Below the pieces are notes generated by a model. That model saw nothing but the letters and a program-made list of their open reading frames with translations. It was not told where the DNA came from and did not search any database. DNA of 64,000 nucleotides, from positions 150,548 through 214,547 of the forward strand of contig JAJYYE010000012.1 of NCBI GenBank assembly GCA_021801265.1, given 5' to 3'. Source of the DNA: Pseudomonadota bacterium. GTDB taxonomy: Bacteria; Pseudomonadota; Gammaproteobacteria; Halothiobacillales; Halothiobacillaceae. This document shows positions 15,713 through 25,292 of this stretch, in pieces (position 1 is the stretch's first letter; each line of letters begins with the position of its first letter). The position numbers and the translations under genes are program-made.

Positions 15713-18529
15713 ATGAAAGAAAATTCAAAAGACACTGACAAGACCTTGCGCGCTCGGGTTCGCCTATTCGGCAACCTGCTGGGCGAGGTGCTTAAAGAGC
15801 AAACCAGCGAGCATGTGTTTGATACGGTAGAGACACTGCGGCGGGGGTTTATTCGGTTACGGCAAAAGCACAACCCCAAACTGCATGCCAAATTAATGAC
15901 GTTATTACGTACCCTCGATCCCGAAACCCTAAACTTCGTGGTTCGGGCCTATGGCTTGTATTTCAGCCTGGTGAATATTGCGGAAGAAGATTACATGCAC
16001 CAGCATCGGCGCAAGCAAGTGCGCCTCGGGCTGCGACTATGGCGCGGTTCGTTTTATGACACGATGCGCGAATTTTCCAAGCAGGGCATGACGTCTGAAG
16101 ATCTGCAAACTTTATTAAATCGGCTCATTTACATGCCCGTGTTTACCGCACATCCCACCGAGGCCAAACGCCGCACGGTGATGGATTTGCAGCGCCGCAT
16201 TTTCTTGATGTGTGCGGAAATGGATCGTCCCGATGTAGCCGGGATCGAACGCACGCGCGTTCACCTGCAAGTCAAGGCAGTGATTCTATCTTTGCTCAAA
16301 ACGAACGAAGTGCGATCCACCAAGCCAGAAGTTCACGATGAAATTCGCTTAGGGCTTTATTACTTCCGCACCTCGATTTTTGATGCGGTGCCGCTGGCCT
16401 ACCGGTATTTAGAACGCGCCGTGGATGTCAACTTCAATGATAAAAACCCGGGCAACCCCGTCATCGTGCCCAGCCTGCTGCGGTTCGGTTCCTGGATCGG
16501 TGGCGATCGGGACGGCAACCCGTTTGTCACCCATGAAGTCACTACTTTTGCCGTGTGCTCCGCCACCATCACCATTCTGGAAGAATATTTGCACCGCTTG
16601 GCGAGCATGGATCGGGTGCTGACGCACTCTATCCATCTGTGTCCAGAAATCGACATCAACGCACTGGGGCTGGATCACGATGCGGTGGAACTGGGTTTGG
16701 CCACACCGGAAAACTCGGGCGACAACTATTTCACGGAAGAGCCCTACCGCCTCAAGTTGCGCATCATCGCCCAGCGTTTACAACATAATCTTGATTACGT
16801 CACGGCCTTGCTCAACAAAGCACCTGTGCCGCTCTCCCCGCATGCTTATGCGCACAAAGAGCTATTCTTGGGCGATTTGTACCGGATCCGTGACACCCTC
16901 ATTGCCACGGGCGATCAGCTCCTCGCCGATGGGGATATTAAAGACCTGATTCGCCTGGCTGAAACGTTTGGCTGGCATTTATTCCAACTTGATATTCGAC
17001 AAGAATCGACCCGCCACTCGCACACGGTGGCCGATATTTTGAAACAACTGGAGCCAAAAGCCGATTATCTCGCACTGAATGAGTCTGAGCGGATGGCCAA
17101 ACTCACCCAGCTGATTGCCAAAACCAAACACAAAACCATTGATATGGCTGCGCTGTCGCCTGAGTCAGCCGAAACCCTCATGGTGCTGAAAGTAAAACGT
17201 GAATTAATCGACACCATCAGCCGCGACTGCTTTGGCACCTATGTTATTTCGATGACCCACGATGCCAGCCATGTCATGGAGGTCATGTTTCTGGCCGTGC
17301 TCGTCGGCTTGGCGGGCAAACGCAAATCCCAATGGTTCTGCGATATCCAAATCTCACCGTTGTTTGAAACCATTGAAGATTTACAGCAAATTGAAGAAGT
17401 GTTAAGCGTACTGTTCGAAAACCCGGTGTACCGCGAATTGCTGCGCGTATCCGGCGATTTGCAAGAAGCCATGCTCGGCTATTCAGACTCTTGCAAAGAT
17501 GGCGGCTCGCTCGCTTCTGTCTGGAGCCTGTACAACGCGCAGAAACGGGTTCTGTCGATCACACAGAAAAATGGCATCGAATGTCGATTGTTCCACGGCC
17601 GCGGCGGCACCGTGGCACGCGGCGGCGGTCCTACCCATGAATCCATTTTGTCGCTCCCGGCAGGTACCGTCGAAGGTCAGATTAAATTCACCGAACAAGG
17701 CGAAGTGCTGTCGTCAAAATACAGTAATACTGAAACCGCCATCTACGAACTCACCATGGGCGCAACCGGCTTAATGAAAGCCTCCGCACATTTGGTCATG
17801 GATAAAGAACCGATACCCGTCGAACACGAACAGGTCGTGGCCGAACTCGCTGGATATGGCGAACAGGCTTACCGCCAACTCACCGATAACACACCCTTCT
17901 TCTTTAATTATTTCTTTGAAGCGACACCCGTTCGTGAGTTGGGTTTAATGAATATCGGTTCGCGCCCAGCCTCACGGCGCACGGGTGATCTCTCCAAAGC
18001 CTCGGTTCGGGCAATTCCCTGGGTATTTGGTTGGTCGTTGTCGCGCCACACCCTGCCCGCTTGGTATGGGATTGGTTCGGCGCTCAAAGCGTGGCGGCAA
18101 AATCATAAGGATCAACCGAAATTACTGCATGAGCTCTTCGATTCTTGGCCATTTTTTCATAGCATGCTGCGCAATACCCAGCTCTCACTCACCAAGGGCG
18201 AAATGACGATTGCCGGTGAATATGCCAGCCTCGTCTCCGATCAAAAAGAGGCCCGCCCCATCTACGAAATGATCCGTGAAGAATATTTCCGTACGCTTGA
18301 TGAACTGCTGCGGGTAGCTGAAGTTGAGTCGCTGGTGGAAATTGATGAATACATCGGCACCTCGATGATGCGCCGTAACCCGTATTTGGATGTATTAAAT
18401 CATATTCAAATCGTGTTACTCCGACGTTATCGGGATGAGGGTGAACCGGAAGCCGAGCGGCAAAAATGGCTTCCTCCACTCCTCCGCTCCATCAACGCTA
18501 TTGCGGCAGGCATGCGCAATACAGGTTAA
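15713..18529 (+). CDS. ppc: Phosphoenolpyruvate carboxylase
   Basis: Anaplerotic enzyme carboxylating phosphoenolpyruvate with bicarbonate to oxaloacetate. Signatures: VFTAHPTEAKRR with the catalytic His, the first glycine-rich region FGSWIGGDRDGNPFVT, and the essential loop FHGRGGTVARGGGPTH. The C-terminus ends in the invariant NTG tripeptide. Length (938) is slightly above the 880-920 typical in proteobacteria, mostly from an N-terminal extension. It is a single gene divergent from gnd. In an obligate autotroph it would feed the biosynthetic arms of the TCA cycle. Confidence 0.96.
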   Translation: MKENSKDTDKTLRARVRLFGNLLGEVLKEQTSEHVFDTVETLRRGFIRLRQKHNPKLHAKLMTLLRTLDPETLNFVVRAYGLYFSLVNIAEEDYMHQHRRKQVRLGLRLWRGSFYDTMREFSKQGMTSEDLQTLLNRLIYMPVFTAHPTEAKRRTVMDLQRRIFLMCAEMDRPDVAGIERTRVHLQVKAVILSLLKTNEVRSTKPEVHDEIRLGLYYFRTSIFDAVPLAYRYLERAVDVNFNDKNPGNPVIVPSLLRFGSWIGGDRDGNPFVTHEVTTFAVCSATITILEEYLHRLASMDRVLTHSIHLCPEIDINALGLDHDAVELGLATPENSGDNYFTEEPYRLKLRIIAQRLQHNLDYVTALLNKAPVPLSPHAYAHKELFLGDLYRIRDTLIATGDQLLADGDIKDLIRLAETFGWHLFQLDIRQESTRHSHTVADILKQLEPKADYLALNESERMAKLTQLIAKTKHKTIDMAALSPESAETLMVLKVKRELIDTISRDCFGTYVISMTHDASHVMEVMFLAVLVGLAGKRKSQWFCDIQISPLFETIEDLQQIEEVLSVLFENPVYRELLRVSGDLQEAMLGYSDSCKDGGSLASVWSLYNAQKRVLSITQKNGIECRLFHGRGGTVARGGGPTHESILSLPAGTVEGQIKFTEQGEVLSSKYSNTETAIYELTMGATGLMKASAHLVMDKEPIPVEHEQVVAELAGYGEQAYRQLTDNTPFFFNYFFEATPVRELGLMNIGSRPASRRTGDLSKASVRAIPWVFGWSLSRHTLPAWYGIGSALKAWRQNHKDQPKLLHELFDSWPFFHSMLRNTQLSLTKGEMTIAGEYASLVSDQKEARPIYEMIREEYFRTLDELLRVAEVESLVEIDEYIGTSMMRRNPYLDVLNHIQIVLLRRYRDEGEPEAERQKWLPPLLRSINAIAAGMRNTG

Positions 18530-18604
18530 CCCCCCACACCTGGCTGCGACCAGCCGACTCCGTTACAATTACAATCACAGCGAAGAGAAATGGCACATTT
18601 CAGG

Positions 18605-19096
18605 TTACTGCTTAAAACCCAGGACCAAGGTGCTGCGCGCCTTCCCAGAAACCGTGAATACGCGTTGCAGCGTTTGTCCATCATGAGTGGCGGCAAGTTG
18701 ATAATTACCCGCAGGTAATTGCACCATCAATTGTGGGCCGTTCGCCGTGGTATCGAGGACAGTTTTACCGCGCCCATCAACGATTTGAACCTTAACATCG
18801 GCGATAAACTCACCACCGGGCACCACCGCAAAGGTGACATGCGTATTAAATTCCTGGCCATGCGCAGCCAACCATGCCCGCTCTTCAATCCCGATGCCGC
18901 CGGAAACATAAGGGATACCGTTGTCTATTTGCGGCGTGAGTGCGCCAGAGGCAACTTCACTGGGCGATAAGGACTGAATGGTCGGCTGCTCAGGATTCGC
19001 CGCCCAAGTCGACTGCACACCAACGAAACCACCGAGCACAGCAGTGGCAAGCGCAGTATTTACGAGTGTGCGCAAGGATTTCATTTGCGTATTCAT
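18605..19096 (-). CDS. Secreted conserved hypothetical protein, carboxypeptidase-regulatory-like fold
   Basis: Not a named family to me. The ATG at 19096 has AAGGAG seven nt upstream. Residues 1-33 form a signal peptide ending in WAA, and the mature part is about 130 residues. The C-terminal half (VKVQIVDGRGKTVLDT, then LPAGNYQLAATHDGQT) reads as a beta-sandwich of the CarboxypepD-regulatory or transthyretin-like type, with an aromatic near-terminal phrase VLGFKQ. It is convergent with ppc. Probably a periplasmic binding or structural protein. Confidence 0.65.
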   Translation of the reverse strand: MNTQMKSLRTLVNTALATAVLGGFVGVQSTWAANPEQPTIQSLSPSEVASGALTPQIDNGIPYVSGGIGIEERAWLAAHGQEFNTHVTFAVVPGGEFIADVKVQIVDGRGKTVLDTTANGPQLMVQLPAGNYQLAATHDGQTLQRVFTVSGKARSTLVLGFKQ

Positions 19097-19193
19097 CACG
19101 AATCTCCTTGGGTTTTTGACCCGGGTGGCTTTGATGCGAATTAGGCAAGCTTAACGCACCATAAGTTTCTGAAGAAATTTATTTTCGAAAAAA

Positions 19194-19736
19194 TTAGTGC
19201 AAACGCACCCAATCTGGAAAACCCCATCCCATCAACCCCATGACGACGAGTGCAAACACACCCGCCAACAGATCATCGATCATAATGCCAACGCCGCCTG
19301 ACACATGGCGATCGAGCCAGCGAATTGGCCAGGGTTTAAGCACATCGAACACCCGAAACCATACGAACGCCCACAGCAAATTCAGAGGGGAGAGGGGCAG
19401 TAGTAGAAAGGGTATTAAGACGCCAACAATTTCATCAAATACGATGCCGCCATGATCGTGTGCCCCCAAACGCCGGCTTGCCGCCCCGCAAAGCCAAATC
19501 CCAACCGGGATCAACACCACCAGCGCACTCAGGACGATAACGCCAGAGGGCAAAGCCAATGCCGCAGCGACCAAACCCAGCAACCATGCCACGCCAATGC
19601 CCGGCAATGTGCCAAACGTTCCCGGTGCACGCGGTGCCAACCCCGTACCAAAACCAAACGCCAACCACAAGATTGGGTCGCGCCAAACCCGATGCGCCAG
19701 ATTCGGGATGGGCGCATTTTTATCGTATGGGCTCAT
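19194..19736 (-). CDS. pgpA: Phosphatidylglycerophosphatase A
   Basis: Inner-membrane phosphatase making phosphatidylglycerol from its phosphate. Signatures are GFGTGLAPRAPGTFGTLPG at the start, the acidic phrase DEIVGV and a DD-containing segment (IDDLLAG) near the end, with about three to four membrane helices. Length (180) fits. It is the last gene of the run thiL-pgpA and overlaps thiL by 4 bp. The thiL-pgpA adjacency is widespread in gammaproteobacteria. Confidence 0.93.
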   Translation of the reverse strand: MSPYDKNAPIPNLAHRVWRDPILWLAFGFGTGLAPRAPGTFGTLPGIGVAWLLGLVAAALALPSGVIVLSALVVLIPVGIWLCGAASRRLGAHDHGGIVFDEIVGVLIPFLLLPLSPLNLLWAFVWFRVFDVLKPWPIRWLDRHVSGGVGIMIDDLLAGVFALVVMGLMGWGFPDWVRLH

Positions 19737-20710
19737 GGCTGACTCGTCCGGTTTGGCGGAAAATGATCAAACCCATGGGGCAGTAACGACAGTGGCTGTC
19801 CCTCTGCGTCAAGCACCCTCAGCCCCGGTTCAGCCTCGATACGGCCAATCACCGTAGCGGGGAAATCGACCTGTGGCCAGTCTTGTGGCTTTAACGTAAA
19901 CAAAAGCTCGTAATCATCGCCCGCTGATAGCGGCAAAACTTGCGCGGTGGGGTCGGCCTGAAACCAAGCCTGCGCGGCAGGAGAAAGCGGGATTTTTGCT
20001 TGCTCAATCACCGCACCCACACCACTGGCGGTCAGGATGTGTTGCAAGTCCTGCAGCAAGCCATCGGAAATATCGATGGCGGCATGCGCAAACTCGGCCA
20101 AGCGGTGCCCCTCGGCCAAACGGGGGCTGGGGCGATTTAAGCGGCTGTGTAAAAATGTTAAATCTGCTGGTGAGAGACTGGCGGGAGCACTGTTTGGCTC
20201 AAGAATCGAACACAAGCCTAGCCCCGCGTCGCCAACCGTGCCGGTCACGGCAATCCAATCGCCTGGCTGAGCGCTGCTTCGCCGCAGAATCTGCGCCGGA
20301 TTCGCGCGGCCCATCACGGTCACGGCCAGGGTGAGCTGCGGGCTTTTGACCGTATCGCCACCGACTAAACACACGGCGTGCTCGGCAGCCAGGGTGTAAA
20401 ACCCAGCAGCAAAGGCTTCGAGCCAAGCAGGATCAACGTTTGGCAAAGCCAAGCCTAACGTGACGCCCAGCGGCCGCGCACCCATGGCCGCCAAATCGGA
20501 TAAATTCACCGCGAGGGTTTTATAGCCAATATCGAAGGGCGGGGTCGATTCGGGAAAATGCCGCCCAGCAACCAATAAATCCGTACTGACGAGCAACACT
20601 TCGTCCGGCGGGACACGCAGCACGGCGCAATCATCCCCCACGCCAAGCAGCACTGCCGCATCCAGGCAGGGCCGCTGGAAATAATTTGCAATCAACGCGA
20701 ATTCATTCAT
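19733..20710 (-). CDS. thiL: Thiamine-monophosphate kinase
   Basis: Phosphorylates thiamine monophosphate to thiamine diphosphate, the active cofactor. Conserved PurM-like segments: GVGDDCAVLRVP, STDLLVAGRHF, KTLAVNLSDLAAMGARP, VGGDTVKS and the C-terminal SAGDDYELLFT. Length (325) is normal. It overlaps tatD by 4 bp upstream and pgpA by 4 bp downstream, indicating one tightly coupled transcript. Confidence 0.95.
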   Translation of the reverse strand: MNEFALIANYFQRPCLDAAVLLGVGDDCAVLRVPPDEVLLVSTDLLVAGRHFPESTPPFDIGYKTLAVNLSDLAAMGARPLGVTLGLALPNVDPAWLEAFAAGFYTLAAEHAVCLVGGDTVKSPQLTLAVTVMGRANPAQILRRSSAQPGDWIAVTGTVGDAGLGLCSILEPNSAPASLSPADLTFLHSRLNRPSPRLAEGHRLAEFAHAAIDISDGLLQDLQHILTASGVGAVIEQAKIPLSPAAQAWFQADPTAQVLPLSAGDDYELLFTLKPQDWPQVDFPATVIGRIEAEPGLRVLDAEGQPLSLLPHGFDHFPPNRTSQP

Positions 20711-21552
20711 GCGGGCAACGGAAGATTAAGCCAACGGCACGTGTTGGCTGTGCTGTACTCGGCCACGACATCAAGCGACTCGCCACGCACATCGGCCAGG
20801 ACTTGCGCGGTGTGCCGAACGAAGATGGGGGTGTTGGGCTTACCCCGATGCGGCACGGGCGCGAGATACGGCGCATCGGTTTCCAGCAGAATGCGGTCTT
20901 GTGGGGCTTTTTTAGCCGTTTCACGTAAATCAGCCGCCGTTTTATAGGTAAGAATCCCGGAAAACGAGAGATAAAAGCCCAAATCGAGCGCTTTTTTGGC
21001 CGTATCCCAATCTTCAACAAAGCAATGCATCACGCCGCCACAATCCCGTGCGTTTTCGGATTTGAGCACGTCCATGGTGTCTTTTGCTGCAGCACGGGTA
21101 TGAATAATTACCGGTTTTTTTAATTCGATGGCAGCGGCGATATGGGCGCGGAATCGTTCATGCTGCCAGTGTTCGGCCTCGCCACTGCGGAAATAATCCA
21201 AGCCCGTTTCACCAATCGCCGCGATGTGCGTTCTGTACTGGCTGGCTTGCACAAATGCCACAATCGCCTCGGCATCGAGCGCGTATTCCGGCGCTTCGGT
21301 CGGGTGAATCCCGAAGGAAAGCCATACCTGCGGACGATTTCCGCTCGCAATCACATACGGCGAAACAAGCTCCGCCATGGCCTGCCAACGCTCGGGATGA
21401 ATCGCCACGCACAGCATGCGCCGAACGCCCGCTGTAAAAGCAGCCGCCATAAAGACATCAAACGATTCACCAAACGGCGCGAGATCGAGCTTATCGAGGT
21501 GACAATGGGAGTCAAATAGGTTCATTGGGATTGGATCATGAGTCGTAAACAT
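20707..21552 (-). CDS. tatD: TatD family metal-dependent hydrolase
   Basis: A TIM-barrel amidohydrolase-superfamily nuclease. The metal-binding DSHCHLD motif is near the N-terminus (about residues 14-20 from the first ATG), followed by GETGLDYFR, HTRAA, HCFVEDW and ETDAPYLAP, all classic TatD positions. An internal ATG at 21525 (MNLFDSH) is a possible alternative start. It overlaps its upstream neighbour's stop by one base (TAATG). TatD proteins act in DNA or RNA 3' processing and quality control; the exact paralogue (TatD, YcfH or YjjV type) is not resolved. Confidence 0.9.
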   Translation of the reverse strand: MFTTHDPIPMNLFDSHCHLDKLDLAPFGESFDVFMAAAFTAGVRRMLCVAIHPERWQAMAELVSPYVIASGNRPQVWLSFGIHPTEAPEYALDAEAIVAFVQASQYRTHIAAIGETGLDYFRSGEAEHWQHERFRAHIAAAIELKKPVIIHTRAAAKDTMDVLKSENARDCGGVMHCFVEDWDTAKKALDLGFYLSFSGILTYKTAADLRETAKKAPQDRILLETDAPYLAPVPHRGKPNTPIFVRHTAQVLADVRGESLDVVAEYSTANTCRWLNLPLPA

Positions 21553-22778
21553 TAAGGGTGATCATGAGCGGGCAAGGTGAGACGCAACACTCGAAAACGC
21601 TCGCCCATTTCCGTCGGCATCACCAGTTCCTTAAAGCCTTGCGCAAGTTTGGCGACCATGGCGCGGTCGCTGCCCTCGTTCATCATCTGGGCCATCAGGG
21701 TGGAAAATTGGGCGGGAACATCTGTGCCTAAAAGCCAAGCAGCCTGACTGCGCTCCCCATCAACGTGAAAACCTGCAGCGGTTGCACGGCGCGCCAGCGT
21801 TTCAAAATCCACCCAAGTGGTAATGTCTTGCAAGCCCGGATACACAAACGGGTCGTTGTGCGCACGATGCCGATAATGGCAACGCAAGGTACCATCCGTT
21901 CGATCCGGCCGATACACCTCAGCGGTATTGCCGCCATAATCAAACAGATAAAACCAGCTGGGTGCCTGTGCGTGGCCGAATGCCGCCTGCATCTCGGTCA
22001 ACCAAACGGGCAAGGCGAGATTAATTTCTGCCGCAACCGGCTCATCAGGCAAATCCTCTGTCGGCCAGCGCCCAGCAAAATCGTTGAGCGCCGCGCGCAA
22101 TGGCGGTGAGACGGGCTGAGCAACCCAGGCGAAGCGCGCACCCTGCACATCGACCTTTAATTCTTGTACCGTGCTTAACACACCCGGCCGCCAGCGAAAC
22201 CGTACTGCTGGCATGGCATCCAAGACTTCATTCGCGATCACCAGGCCGCCCGCCCAAGTCGGTATCTGGGGCGATATCTGGCGATTGGACACATCGGCAG
22301 CCCGATCAATCCACTGCACTCTGGCCGCTAATTCCATGGGTAATTCTGCCTGAATCCGCGTGTGCTGGCGTGCCCGTAACTCAGGGCTAATCTCCAGAAT
22401 CCAATAACGATGAGGCAAACAATCACGCAGGGCGCACGCACGCAAAAAATCCAAAGCCAGTTGGCCGGAACCTGCGCCCAATTCACACACATCGGAACCC
22501 AAACCTGCCTTTTGGGCTTGTTGCCACTCATACACCAACCCCAGCGTAAATAATGGCGAACGCTCGGGTGCGGTGACAAAATCGCCACCCACACCAAATT
22601 GTACTTGGCCACTGCTGTAATAACCCCATGTGGGGTGATAAAGCACCTCGCGCATATACTCAGCGAATGAGAGTGGCGCAGCACTCATTCGTGCATGTAA
22701 ATGCTCAATTAACTGCAGGCTTTTGGTTTGATCCGCCTGGGAAGGTACAGGTAGTGAAAAGTCAGGCGTTGTCGTCAT
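21552..22778 (-). CDS. Class I SAM-dependent methyltransferase, MidA/NDUFAF7 family
   Basis: A 408-residue protein of the DUF185 group, whose eukaryotic members methylate an arginine of a respiratory complex I subunit. Visible signatures: SFAEYMREVLYHPTWGYYSS near the N-terminus, then GGDFVTAPERSPLFT, the SAM-binding CELGAGSGQLA, ANEVLDAMP and LFDYGG. ATG at 22778 overlaps the folB stop (TGATG); a TTG one codon earlier is less likely. The fold is secure. The bacterial substrate is not established. Confidence 0.85.
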   Translation of the reverse strand: MTTTPDFSLPVPSQADQTKSLQLIEHLHARMSAAPLSFAEYMREVLYHPTWGYYSSGQVQFGVGGDFVTAPERSPLFTLGLVYEWQQAQKAGLGSDVCELGAGSGQLALDFLRACALRDCLPHRYWILEISPELRARQHTRIQAELPMELAARVQWIDRAADVSNRQISPQIPTWAGGLVIANEVLDAMPAVRFRWRPGVLSTVQELKVDVQGARFAWVAQPVSPPLRAALNDFAGRWPTEDLPDEPVAAEINLALPVWLTEMQAAFGHAQAPSWFYLFDYGGNTAEVYRPDRTDGTLRCHYRHRAHNDPFVYPGLQDITTWVDFETLARRATAAGFHVDGERSQAAWLLGTDVPAQFSTLMAQMMNEGSDRAMVAKLAQGFKELVMPTEMGERFRVLRLTLPAHDHP

Positions 22779-23191
22779 CAAATCTCATATTCTGCAGTCA
22801 GTGTCACCGTTGGCGGTACGCGGCGAAATATCTCAATACCTACGCCTTGGGCATAGGGTAGCGCGAGCGGTTTGCTAATTTTGAGCCAGATGGCCGAGAG
22901 CGGAAATTGAGCAAATAACTCAGCTACCACACGCAGGGCCAGCGTTTCCACCAGCTGGAATTGTCCCGCCTGCGCCACGGCCATCACGGCCTCACATACC
23001 CGCTGATAATCCACCGTAGCCGAAATATTATCGCGCCGCGCAGCCTCAAGCATGGAGGCGATCCCTAAGCGCAAATCAAAACGTAACGGCTGCATGGCCG
23101 CTCGTTCATGGGGATAAATACCAATAATACTGTCAAATTCCAGCTGATCAATAATGATCCAATCCAACTCGGCATTTGATTCTGCAATCAT
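22778..23191 (-). CDS. folB: Dihydroneopterin aldolase
   Basis: Folate pathway enzyme cleaving 7,8-dihydroneopterin to 6-hydroxymethyl-dihydropterin and glycolaldehyde. The core phrases IGIYPHERAAMQPLRFDL, TVDYQRV, QLVETLALRV and a late Lys-Pro (KISKPLAL) are the family landmarks. The open frame extends upstream, but the ATG at 23191 has AAGGGGG about six nt upstream and gives the normal length of 137 residues. It lies 10 bp after the fimX-like gene and overlaps the methyltransferase start. Confidence 0.9.
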   Translation of the reverse strand: MIAESNAELDWIIIDQLEFDSIIGIYPHERAAMQPLRFDLRLGIASMLEAARRDNISATVDYQRVCEAVMAVAQAGQFQLVETLALRVVAELFAQFPLSAIWLKISKPLALPYAQGVGIEIFRRVPPTVTLTAEYEI

Positions 23192-23201
23192 AAAAGCCCC
23201 C

Positions 23202-25292
23202 TTAAAACTGTGAAAAATCAAATTCGGGGCTATTACGCGGGCTTTGAATAAAGTCACCCTGCACGAGATCAACACCCATTGGCCAAATTAATTGCAGGGT
23301 TGCCGGATCTTCCACGTTGGGCACAATCACTTGCACCTCGCGCGCGGCGGCTTCATTCAGCAAATGCGCTACTGCTGCCTGATTTGCGCTTTCCTGGCTG
23401 AAATTTTCGAGTAAGGTGCGTGATATTTTAATTTCTCGGGTTTTCAGATGATCCAGCAAACGGAACGGCTCGGCGCCTTCGCCAAAGCCATCGATCAATA
23501 TTGTGCAACCCAAAGGCGCTATGGAACCACGCAGATTTTCGAGATGTTTCAACAGATAACCTGCCGTATCGGCGCGCACTTGGATCACCAGTAAGTTCTC
23601 CGGCAAACGTACGCTCGCCAAGCGGCTCACCAGCCATTGTGCAAATTCCTCATCACGCAGGGATTGTTCGCTAATACGCAAATACAATTTGATGCGCTCA
23701 CCACGTTTTGTGCCCGCGTGAATTTCTTTGATCGCACTCAATATAACCCAGCGATCAATGGAGTGCATTAAATCGCCCCGCTCCGCACGACCTAAAAAGT
23801 CCATGGGGCGCAACGGGTTGCCTTGCTCATCGATCATGCGTAAAAACACCTCGAATCGATTGGGATCGCGATGACCTTGTAAAGACACAATCGGTTGGAA
23901 AGCGAGGGAAAACCGGTTTTCTTTCAACGCGTCCTTAATTCGACGCGCCCAGGTTTCTTCCTGCTCGGCATCACTGGCCGTTTTTAAATCGGGCTTATAA
24001 AGTTCGGCAAGATTGATTCCTTGTTCTGCCGCCTTATTTGTCGCTCGCTCGGCCCGATCAACTAATTCCATGCCATTAGGTGGCGAGTTAATATCGAGAA
24101 GGACATAACCCATCGCAATATTTACCGTGACCGAGGTCGTTCCCATGGTAAAGAAATAATCTTTGGCATACCCAATCAAACTGCGCACCATGGCCTCAGC
24201 CTGGGTTAAATCGGCTTTACCCATCAAAATTAAAAACGAATAGGCTCCGTGACGCGCAACCAGCCCTTTGCCGCCCACCAGCGCCTCGACTTCTTTACCG
24301 TATTCAGTAATCAGGCTATCAACACCGGTTGTGCCAATCATTTTTTTCAGGGCGGCACTATTGGTGATGTCCAGCATCATCAAGGCACCTTGCTCGGCTT
24401 CATTGACCTTAATCAGCTCAAGCCGTTCGTGCAATTGATCGAAGAAATAGTTTCGGTTGTATAAACCCGTTAACAAGTCCCGACGCGCCAAAAACTCCAA
24501 CTGTTCTTCCACTTCAACTGAATTTTGCTGCTTGCGCGTGACAAATAATTGCAAACACGCCTCGCCATCGAATGAGGCTTTTGAAGCGGAAATGATGACT
24601 TTAATATGATCGCCACCTTCGGTTCTCAACTCGAATTCATCGGTACCTTCTTCATCTTTCAGAAAGTTTTTTAGCCGTACGGCGCTCTCCCCAATCGCGC
24701 GATCCAAGAGTGGCTCATCAATTAAGTCATTGATTTCAGTAAAACCCATGAGGTCAAGATAGGACCGATTAGCATAAATATGCAATCCATCTTGAATGTA
24801 CGCCACAGCCTCGATAGAACCATCTATCAATTTCTGACACCGCTGTTCCGCGCCCATGAGTTGCTTTTTGAGCAGGTTTTTTTCTTGCATCACCATCGAC
24901 GCCATCACTTCTCGAATCAACACCGGCATCAGTCGCGATTCCTGGGTGATGACCGCCGTGGCGCCTAATTCATACAAGGGCAGAACTTGCGCATCTTCAT
25001 CCACATCGGCCAACACGATTTTCGGTATAAGCTCAAAATACTGACGCGCCGATGCCTCCGACAAGATGGAATCCAAGAGATTGCCTGAATGCCCCCCAAA
25101 ATCGATCACCAGGACATCGAGCGCATTTTTATGGGCTTGGCTCAATGCCATTTCAATTGAAACAGCATGAATCACATTGGCACCAAACCCCTGGTTGCGT
25201 AATTGACTCCGCAGCACAATGGCATCATTAATCGCCGCTGAGAGATATAAAATCGAAAATGGCCGTCCTCTCACCAGATCACGCATCAACAC
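23202..25292 (-). CDS. fimX: FimX-like c-di-GMP receptor: degenerate REC, PAS, GGDEF and EAL
   Basis: A 696-residue protein with the FimX order: receiver-like domain (about 10-130), PAS (about 145-260), GGDEF-like (about 270-440) and EAL-like (about 455-690). Both catalytic sites are broken. The GGDEF motif reads GAYSF (349-353) and the EAL motif reads EVF (481-483); the canonical DDFGTG and KIDRSF loops read IDGFGEG and KISRTL. FimX of Pseudomonas similarly binds c-di-GMP without making it and controls type IV pilus assembly. GTG start at 25292 has GGAGG six nt upstream. It overlaps the upstream gene by 14 bp. The neighbour order matches my recollection of the P. aeruginosa fimX locus. Confidence 0.82.
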   Translation of the reverse strand: MLMRDLVRGRPFSILYLSAAINDAIVLRSQLRNQGFGANVIHAVSIEMALSQAHKNALDVLVIDFGGHSGNLLDSILSEASARQYFELIPKIVLADVDEDAQVLPLYELGATAVITQESRLMPVLIREVMASMVMQEKNLLKKQLMGAEQRCQKLIDGSIEAVAYIQDGLHIYANRSYLDLMGFTEINDLIDEPLLDRAIGESAVRLKNFLKDEEGTDEFELRTEGGDHIKVIISASKASFDGEACLQLFVTRKQQNSVEVEEQLEFLARRDLLTGLYNRNYFFDQLHERLELIKVNEAEQGALMMLDITNSAALKKMIGTTGVDSLITEYGKEVEALVGGKGLVARHGAYSFLILMGKADLTQAEAMVRSLIGYAKDYFFTMGTTSVTVNIAMGYVLLDINSPPNGMELVDRAERATNKAAEQGINLAELYKPDLKTASDAEQEETWARRIKDALKENRFSLAFQPIVSLQGHRDPNRFEVFLRMIDEQGNPLRPMDFLGRAERGDLMHSIDRWVILSAIKEIHAGTKRGERIKLYLRISEQSLRDEEFAQWLVSRLASVRLPENLLVIQVRADTAGYLLKHLENLRGSIAPLGCTILIDGFGEGAEPFRLLDHLKTREIKISRTLLENFSQESANQAAVAHLLNEAAAREVQVIVPNVEDPATLQLIWPMGVDLVQGDFIQSPRNSPEFDFSQF

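Noticed and set aside
18530-18604. Terminator between ppc and the secreted protein gene
   Set aside because: GGCTG/CAGCC can pair but there is no T-run and the stem is only 5 bp.
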